Source: Eremomyces bilateralis CBS 781.70
Taxonomy: Eukaryota; Ascomycota; Dothideomycetes; Eremomycetales; Eremomycetaceae
NCBI RefSeq assembly: GCF_010015585.1
Contig: NW_022985080.1
Coordinates: 157,788 to 221,787 of the forward strand
Reading direction: 5' to 3'
DNA: 64,000 bases
Shown: in pieces, positions 57,417-64,000 of the stretch
Layout of the letters: each line of letters begins with the position of its first letter
Position numbering within the stretch: the stretch's first letter is position 1
Position numbers and translations under genes: made by a program
The notes under the pieces: model-generated
Seen by the model: the letters and a program-made list of their open reading frames with translations, nothing else
Database searches by the model: none
Told to the model about the DNA's origin: nothing

Positions 57417-59118
57417 TCAACCTTCCTTTCGTGCAAACCTGGCGAGAGCCGGCCCATATTCCTCTTGCTGTCTCTTCACCCTCTCCATTTCCTTTTTGCT
57501 CTGTGCCTTGAACGCCGCCTCAACCCTCACCCTCTTCTCATCGATGACGTTCTTGTTCCCGCTCTTCCTTAAGAATTTCCTCAAGGCGCTGTTCCTCCCT
57601 CTCCCTCTATTCTTCATCTTTTCCACCGCGTCTCCCTCTCTCCGATCGAGGTCGGCTTCCTGCTTCCTCGTCTCGTGCGACGCCAGATCCAAGTTCCCGA
57701 TGAAATTCGGGTCCAGAGAGATCATGCCGGGCTGGAGCTTGTTGAGCAAGGACTTCACCTCGCCTTCTTGCCGCTGCTTCGTGGTTTCGTACGGGTTCGC
57801 CTCCAACGCGTCGAAGTTCGGCTCACCGGCGCCGGGGACGAGGATACTAGCGAACCCCTTGTTGTGGCTCACGCCTAGTATATCCTCAAATGGACACCAC
57901 TGCACACGTTCGATGTGGTAACCATCGCCTCCCCAGTGCATGTAAGGACTCTGCACCTTAACCTGGTCCTTGACATGTTTGTTGAACAGCCCATTCCACA
58001 CCGTCGTCTGTGTGCCCCACCCAACTGCCGTCGACCCTCTGTCACTAATCGCAACGCTTGAACCAGGCTGCCGCAGGAAGTAGTTGTTCACTTCTTTCAT
58101 CGTCCGGATGTCCCAGACCGCCATGCGCATGTCCTGCCCTGTCGACACCATGTATCGCCCTTCCCGATCAATAGCCATATCCCGTACAGGACCACGATGC
58201 GCCAAAAGCTTCACGAGAGGTGTGCTGGAGTTCGGGGACCAGAGACTGACCTGCCCGTTCTGGTGTCCGACATGTATGACCGCATTGTGAGGGTTTTGCG
58301 CAAAGGCGGTAGGTGAGCCTTGCTTCGTGGCGTGCTCGGCGACAAGTTGGCCGGTTGATGTGTCCTGATATTTGAGGTATCCTGCATTTCCCTGCATCTG
58401 TCGTCAGCAAGAGATCCTCACATAGATCGGCTCGGGTACTCACTATTGTCGCTAGCAAGAAATGGTAGGGTAGAAACTCCATATTCGTCACTTCGATATG
58501 TTTCTGCAGTTTATGCAGCTCCACACCAGCCGAATCGTAGATGTGGACGTATTTCTTTTGCGCCACTGCAAAGAACTGATTGTTATGCAGCCATTTAGCA
58601 TCCCTCACTGTCTCATTGAGATGCAGTTCACAGCCTAGCTTTCCGTCTCTCCAGTCCATGGTCGCAATATGCCCTTTGCGCCCAGCAAGTAATAGATGCC
58701 TGCCATTTCTTGTGTACTCGGCCTTGTACGGGCCAAGTTCTTCTAACCGGAGTTCAAATCCCTTTCGTGCCGTTTCTTCTGCAACACTCTCTCGAATGTC
58801 ATCCTGGCGGACTTTGTACGTCCTCTCCAATTCGGTTTCGGGTTCCAGGACCCCCGAGTTGTTCTCCAAGAGAATTTCGGCATCTTTCGCTCGGACCGCA
58901 GCGTCGCGGTACTTCTTCTCGAGCGCTCGGAGGTTCGACCGCAGTTTCTTGTCTCGGATATTGCGAGTTTGCACCGCTTTGCCTCTGCCATATTTGAGCT
59001 GAGCTTCCGCAACCTGCTTCTTCCTCGCAATCTCCTGGGGGCTCAGGAGCGCGGTGGGTGATTTCGTAGGCTTTCCTAGACGCAGCGCGCCATGTTCTTG
59101 TCCCTCCTCTTCGGCCAT
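57417..59118 (-). CDS. utp7: SSU processome WD40 protein Utp7 (WDR46/BING4)
   Basis: Two exons, 59118-58444 and 58391-57417, with a 52-nt intron, give 549 aa, close to the yeast length of 554. The N-terminal helix-rich part (KYGRGKAVQTRNIRDKKLRS, AEILLENNSGVLEPETELER) is the Utp7-specific extension. The propeller follows: EYTRNGRHLLLAGRKGHIAT, HVGHQNGQVSLWSPNSSTP, HRGPVRDMAIDREGRYMVST and MRMAVWDIRTMKEV. The BING4 C-terminal domain has VQWCPFEDILGVSHNKGFAS, LVPGAGEPNFDALEANPYE and SLLNKLQPGMISLDPNFIG, then a basic tail. Utp7 works in the nucleolus in early 18S rRNA processing and connects to Sof1 and the U3 snoRNP. Confidence 0.95.
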
Positions 59119-59668
59119 GGTTAAATTGAATGTGGGAAAAGGTCAATCATCAGGCATGGGTTGAGATCGAATCTTCATTCTGTGATGGCGAACCTCGTCG
59201 AAAATTAAAGTGGGCCAGGCGAGCCAGGTTCACATTAATGGTCTAGCCGGCTGTATTAATGGCTCGTATTACTCTTTAGTGTAATTTATATACATACCAG
59301 TCGACAATATCAACTCCTCAACTTTCACCCAATGCTTCAGTTGTTCACCTCAGTGTATCTGCCTGTCATGTTATATTTGATGGTGTCTTACTTGGGCTAA
59401 GTACTACGATTATATCTACTAAGACGAGGAGCCATGGTGGCCCGTGGACGGTATATATCCACATGGTTCTCCTCAGGATAGCAGAACGAAGAGCACACTA
59501 TAATGGCTCAGCAAAACCCGACGTTCCCACCACCAAAGACATCGAAATATGCAACAAGACCGTTCATGTTGATACCTAATTCCGTCAGATCATACATGCC
59601 GTTTAATAATGCGAGAAAAGATTCGTCCAACATCAAGTTCGTATCCTAAATTCTGGAGACGTAATGTT
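59119..59668. other. Intergenic region between utp7 and the secreted-protein gene
   Basis: 550 bp, AT-rich, holding the utp7 promoter and the 3' end of the minus-strand gene that ends at 59669. No gene supported. Confidence 0.5.
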
Positions 59669-60532
59669 TCATTCCTTTGCTGGCTGCCACCAGCACGATG
59701 ACGAGCCACTCGTGTCCACAGCCGGGAGTGGCTTCTTCGAATTGTAGTTATTCACCACCTGTTCCTTGCTCGATCCTCGGACCACATATTCTCGCGCGCC
59801 GCCGCATTTATGCAAGTGACCGATCTCCTTATGGGTCACCGAGATGGGACCGAATGACTGCTTCTTGCCGGAGTTATCCCAGTTGTATCGGTCGAAGATG
59901 TGCGCTTTCCATTCCAGCTTGACTTTTCCGGTGCCTCCGTTGGTGAGGACGCCGGTGACCGCGTAGCTGTATTCGCCCAGCGCGTAGTACCAGTCCAGGT
60001 TATGGGCTTCGTTCTTCTCTTTGTTCCACGCGTGCCAGACCTTCCAACCGCTGTTGAACGTCTTGGTCACCCAGGGGCCGATGAAATCGACGGCGTCCTT
60101 CGCCTCCTTCTCAGCAAGAGCATGGACGGCTTTCTTGAACGCGGGGGTGTCTTCCATCATGTTTGCAACGTTCTCGTTTAGGTCCTTGCCGTTGTCAAGA
60201 AGATAATGGTTCATGGCTCGAGACGCTTGGCACTGTTCATATCGTTAGTAAGGAGCCTAAGAATAGGGTCTCGGAGACCATACCCAGCCTTTCGCGGCGA
60301 ACGCTAGCACTCCGCCTTCAAGGAGCGCTCTAACTTTGTAATCGTTTGGACCGCAGAGCCATATGGTGTTATATTCGCCGGACCCGTCACCCGATGGGAG
60401 CGGTGGGTCCTTAGGAGGGCCAGGCACTGAGGCTCGAGGCGCAAGGACAGGGTTGGCGATGGCCAGAGGAAGGAGAGACGAAAGGGTACCAAGGAGCACC
60501 ACGGCAACACGAGTGACTGACATGGACCGCAT
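59669..60532 (-). CDS. Secreted protein of unknown function
   Basis: Two exons, 60532-60284 and 60232-59669, with a 51-nt intron, give 270 aa. A clear signal peptide (VAVVLLGTLSSLLPLAIANP) is followed by a Pro-rich stretch. The mature domain reads NYNTIW-like EYNTIWLCGPNDYKVRALLE, MNHYLLDNGKDLNENVANM, KEAKDAVDFIGPWVTKTFNS, LDWYYALGEYSYAVTGVLTN, then IFDRYNWDNSGKKQSFGPIS and IGHLHKCGGAREYVVRGSS. The aromatic WYYALGxxSYAVTG and the DRYNWD..LH..G..REY pattern give a compact, probably beta-rich domain. I recall similar patterns in uncharacterised bacterial and fungal secreted proteins but cannot name a family. Five cysteines are present in the mature part. No GPI tail is seen. An effector or antimicrobial role is possible but only a guess. 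Confidence 0.75.
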
Positions 60533-63118
60533 TGTGATAGATAGAAAACTGACGACCTGACGATGATAAGATTGTATTGACTTGATCTACTGAAGACTTT
60601 CTATTGTCAAATGGTCAAACCAAGGCGAGTCTTTATACTGCTATCGAGCCACCGATATCATTTCAGATAGGCCCACAACTCGGACGCTAAAATTTTAAAG
60701 ACGATCGAATTTCTCAAAATGATTCTATTTTGATCTTTAATCCATTCCAGTTCCCCAAATTCTTCGATGACATTGAAACACTTAACTGTGGATTTGTGGT
60801 ACTATACGATGTGAACTCGTGTTTGATCCCGGTAAGGCAGAGAAAGAATGCTCAGCCTGGGGGCGATCACTTCGTGTTGGGGAACGATCAACAATATGAG
60901 GTTGATCGGTCAACAGCCAGTATCTCCTTTGGTATCGGAAAGAACCCACGGCATTTAACAGGCAGTAACACGACATTTGGCTCGTAAAAGCATTCCTTAA
61001 TATCCTGAATGGCATGCACTTCGACGCAAAGGGGTCGGTCCGATGATACGATACCGATACTGGGGTTTGAGCCTCGTAGTCATTGGCGGAATGGCCAAGG
61101 ATGCGGATAAATATAGTATTTTCCGAGATATCAAAAACCAGAAACCTGGATACATACGACCGATGGAGTGCTTCGTCTTCTATGCTTTGGCACCGCCCGC
61201 CTCTGGAAGAAGGATGAAGTCAACCATGAGGTTGTATGAGTCACTGCCCGGTTGCCCGGAGAGACCAATAGTGACGCGTGGAAGATCGACTGACGTCGCA
61301 TCCATGGCGATCTTCTCCTTTTCATTCCCAACCCCACATTCTTCTCCAACAATTGCAGACTAAACCTCTGGAATTGATCATCTGAACCACCGTATGGCAA
61401 TGAACCACTACAGAGACCTGCTTGTCCTCTTGTACCCAAGCATAGCCAACGTACATACCTTAAACCGCCGTAGTGGCAATGAAGCCCCATCCCAACCAAT
61501 GGTAGACTCTCGTCTGCGTTCTTGACTTCTTGCATACGCTCAGCGGGAGCAAGGGAGTTCAAGGCAGTAACGGCCGGGTGGCGCAATCGTGTTGATCATA
61601 ATAATGTTTATTGACGAGGTGTGGTTGTACAATACTCCGTACGCCCGGTGACTACCTCCACGATTCGCCCTTGGGGAGCGATATCGTCCAGTTCATCGAC
61701 TTTCGGGTCAAGTTGGTGTCAATCTTCAAAGAGATCTAGACGTTAACTGAGGAAGCCTTGGCCGTGATTCTACTAGAATGTCCCTCAATACGGTTTATTC
61801 AAGGCACTATCCTCTACGCGGCTAAGTCCCCTTGCTTGCGTGACCTCCCTCTCATTGATTCAACTGAATTGTAATCACCGACTTCACTACAACAACAATA
61901 CGGGCGCTTATCTAGAATTTGGGTAAAGGGACAAAGACCTCCTGCAAAAACTAACGAATTTTTCATAATGCGCTGAGTTCCTGGTTCTCAGGTCGGGGAT
62001 ATTCGATTGGAGCTATTAAGTTGTCGATTAGTTGACAGGACATTCTCCGGAAAACCACCAGCACTGCATAATAGGCAAAATTTAGTTTGGGAAGAAGCTT
62101 TCTATTGCTCAGTATATGTAGCTTGTCAAGTTAAGGAGCCCCTTCTTCCCCTTCCGACAAATCGACAATCTGGAGCATGATAATAGTGCTTGACTAAATC
62201 GAACCATCCTCCCAAAGTCAAGGATCACATCCATGTATGTACAAGAAAAAAAATCCGTCGGCACAGTGCAGCTCGTCGCATCTGCAACGCTAGACCACAC
62301 CACCGAGCATATCTTCAAAGAAAATAACAGATGAGCCAACCCCCAATCCTAGGGACGGGGACGCCTTGCATCAACTATACACAGCTCATCTTCCTCGTAC
62401 GCTTGTTATCAAACTCGGAAAAACACCATCCGCCGAGCCCTCCGTTCGCACCGCCGCGCCAGGGTCCGAAGATACAATCGCAGGTGAGCAGTGCTGGAGG
62501 CAAGGTTATGGACGGTGGAGCGAGCGATCACACCCAATAAGTCCGGCGAGCGCACCGACGCGACGCCTCCTGGACGCGCATCCGTTGCGGTTGTCCAGTT
62601 TCCGCGGAGATGCTCACGCGGAAAGGGAAACAGGAAAGGATGGGTCGACGGGAGGGCGAGGGTCAGTGCGGTAGGTCGCGGGATGGAAAGGGCGAGGAGT
62701 ACCGTAGACATACCGCGGAGGGGTCTCAGGATTTCTGGGGCAGGCTTTGGAGAGGGGGGGTTGGGGCGACGCGTCCGAGGAGAAAGGTGGGCCGGGTCGC
62801 CGTGCTCCAGAGCGAGCCCGCGGAAATGGGAAACGCGTCCAACGCACAACGCGCAAGATGCAGCAACATAACGCAATAAGCCTCCGAAAACGCAAAGGGA
62901 CCATACGGCGTGGAAGAGGCCGGAGCCGTCAATCCCACGGCCGTTCTCAGCAAAATGAAAACCTCAGCAACCCAGATATCAGGCATATGCAAGCTCGACT
63001 TGAAATGACGCGCAGATCTGTGGGGTATATATCGCAGGGAAAGGCAAAAAATCAAAATCAACCGCATAATGTTTGTGGAACTATCCTATTGAAAGCAAAA
63101 TCTGAACGTGGTCGTTCA
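60533..63118. other. Long intergenic region, 2.6 kb
   Basis: Mostly AT-rich to 62.3 kb, then a GC-rich block (62.44-62.90 kb) with frames open on both strands that look like compositional artefacts. The one stretch that resembles real coding sequence is listed separately at 61180-61359. No repeat or transposon remnant stands out. Confidence 0.5.
61180..61359 (-). other. Possible 3'-terminal exon of an unannotated gene
   Basis: Directly after a GTTTAG acceptor the minus strand has 59 codons ending in TAG: SAIVGEECGVGNEKEKIAMD, ATSVDLPRVTIGLSGQPGSD and then MVDFILLPEAGGAKA. It has ordinary protein composition and a normal stop. A candidate upstream exon ending in HWLGWGFIATTA would join in phase, but its donor is weak and I see no start codon. 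No family recognised. Confidence 0.25.
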
Positions 63119-64000
63119 TCACACCCATCCTTCTCGCTCTCCCTGCACGCTTTTCCGTGTCAAGCTCCGCGACGTCGTCCCACGCCCGACCGGGACCCGT
63201 AGAAATTTCTCGCCGATGGTGTCGAATATTGCGCGCGTGTTGCGCGTCTCGGACGTATTATCGGAGGTGTACGGGCTATCGTTCGGGTGGCGCGGGAATT
63301 CGCGGGACTCCAATGTGTATGGAGCATAGGGGTTAACGCCGACGTCCTTGAGATCTCGAGTGTAGGTGGGTGGAGCGGGGGTGTCGTCGGACGTGTATGC
63401 CGCGCCAGGTTGTTTAGCGCGAGTCCCATCGGTGACGCCGGACCATCCTGGATAAGTTTGGCCACCCTCTCCTCGCATTTTGTCGTGGCGGACGACGAGG
63501 ATGACGGTGCGGATGGTACCGATGAGGACGATGAGGACCCACACGAGGAGTATCATAGTCGAGATGATGGCTTCTTGTCGGATGGCAGATGCAAGTTTGT
63601 CGGTGACGCGGAAGACAGCCGCAGAAATATCGTCGTGCCCGCTGCCAGGATTGGCGAGGAGCTGGTCGTCGTCTTTGGAGTCAGAGACCGAAGCGAGAGC
63701 TCCAAGAGAGAACGTATCGTTAGCAAGCTGTGGGAAGTTGATGTGCGCATTGTCGTGGACCCAGGTAAGACCTTGCTGAACGCCTTGAACTTTGAGTCCG
63801 ATCAGGCAGTTGAATACTTCCTTGACCGGGTCGAAAAGGATCGTGCCGCCAAATGTATCGTTGAGCGCGCCGATAGTCTTGTCGATAAAGACATTCAGAG
63901 TGTCGTTGACTGCATCCGTGGAGGTCTTCACCCACCCAAAAAGCTCTTGGTTGAGATGATCGCTCTCGTTCCGGATCGCCGCGTTGGTGCCAACAGACCA
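63119..64000 (-). CDS. prm1: Plasma membrane fusion protein Prm1, 3' part only
   Basis: The frame runs from the right edge of the window to the stop at 63119, 293 codons; the 5' part lies beyond 64000. Family features: a luminal segment with VNDTLNVFIDKTIGALNDTF, FGGTILFDPVKEVFNCLIGL and GLTWVHDNAHINFPQLANDT, then the last membrane helix (AIISTMILLVWVLIVLIGTI). A disordered cytoplasmic tail of about 115 residues follows, rich in Pro, Thr and Tyr (SDDTPAPPTYTRDL) and ending in basic residues. Prm1 stabilises membrane merger when mating cells or hyphal germlings fuse. The conserved Cys in FNCLIGL may be one of the disulfide cysteines known in yeast Prm1. Confidence 0.9.
   Translation of the reverse strand, partial: WSVGTNAAIRNESDHLNQELFGWVKTSTDAVNDTLNVFIDKTIGALNDTFGGTILFDPVKEVFNCLIGLKVQGVQQGLTWVHDNAHINFPQLANDTFSLGALASVSDSKDDDQLLANPGSGHDDISAAVFRVTDKLASAIRQEAIISTMILLVWVLIVLIGTIRTVILVVRHDKMRGEGGQTYPGWSGVTDGTRAKQPGAAYTSDDTPAPPTYTRDLKDVGVNPYAPYTLESREFPRHPNDSPYTSDNTSETRNTRAIFDTIGEKFLRVPVGRGTTSRSLTRKSVQGEREGWV

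Noticed and set aside
62409-63067. Overlapping frames of 90-155 codons on both strands before prm1
   Set aside because: Frames are open in four phases at once in a GC-rich block; compositions are extreme and no motif or splice model supports any of them.

Overview
This is a 64 kb piece of a filamentous ascomycete (Pezizomycotina) nuclear genome. The evidence is short GT..AG introns (mostly 45-75 nt) in nearly every gene, a PpoA-type oxylipin synthase, a CFEM-GPI protein, a siderophore-type MFS transporter, an MpaB-family oxygenase, a HET-domain gene and a Prm1 orthologue. I cannot name the genus; Dothideomycetes or Eurotiomycetes would fit. Exon structures were built by hand from reading frame, splice consensus and family motifs. 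I saw no convincing tRNA, rRNA or CRISPR array.

Left part (1-12.8 kb): after a gene-poor 1.6 kb come a fatty-acid dioxygenase/P450 fusion (Ppo), a small two-repeat alpha-beta-barrel (EthD-like) protein, a divergent mitochondrial pair (Cbp3 chaperone and mitochondrial beta-ketoacyl synthase), a nickel/cobalt permease meeting the synthase tail to tail with 22 bp between, and Rrg9.

Accessory part (12.9-30.5 kb): a 1.48 kb Tc1/mariner element with perfect 33-bp inverted repeats and a transposase frame broken by two stops; an MpaB-like oxygenase; a LaeA-like methyltransferase divergent from a P450; an unfamiliar cysteine-rich seven-TM protein; a CFEM-GPI protein divergent from a siderophore transporter, with a cluster of iron-GATA-like motifs midway between them; and an apparently broken HET-domain gene.

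Right part (31-64 kb) is mostly housekeeping: a GT34 mannosyltransferase (Mnn11-like), a Utp12-domain SSU processome protein, the BET protein Bdf1, Rvb1, SDH assembly factor 4, adenylosuccinate synthase, Sec6, uL30m, Sec31, an RRM protein, a B12D/MLRQ-like mitochondrial protein divergent from Cox12, Utp7, a secreted protein of unknown function and the 3' part of prm1, which runs off the window.

Themes: seven genes act in mitochondria (cbp3, cem1, rrg9, sdh8, mrpl33, the B12D-like gene, cox12), and head-to-head pairs sharing a promoter are common. The strongest candidate for a functional module is the CFEM/siderophore-transporter pair. The least understood proteins are the Cys-rich 7-TM protein at 22.1-23.9 kb and the secreted protein at 59.7-60.5 kb.
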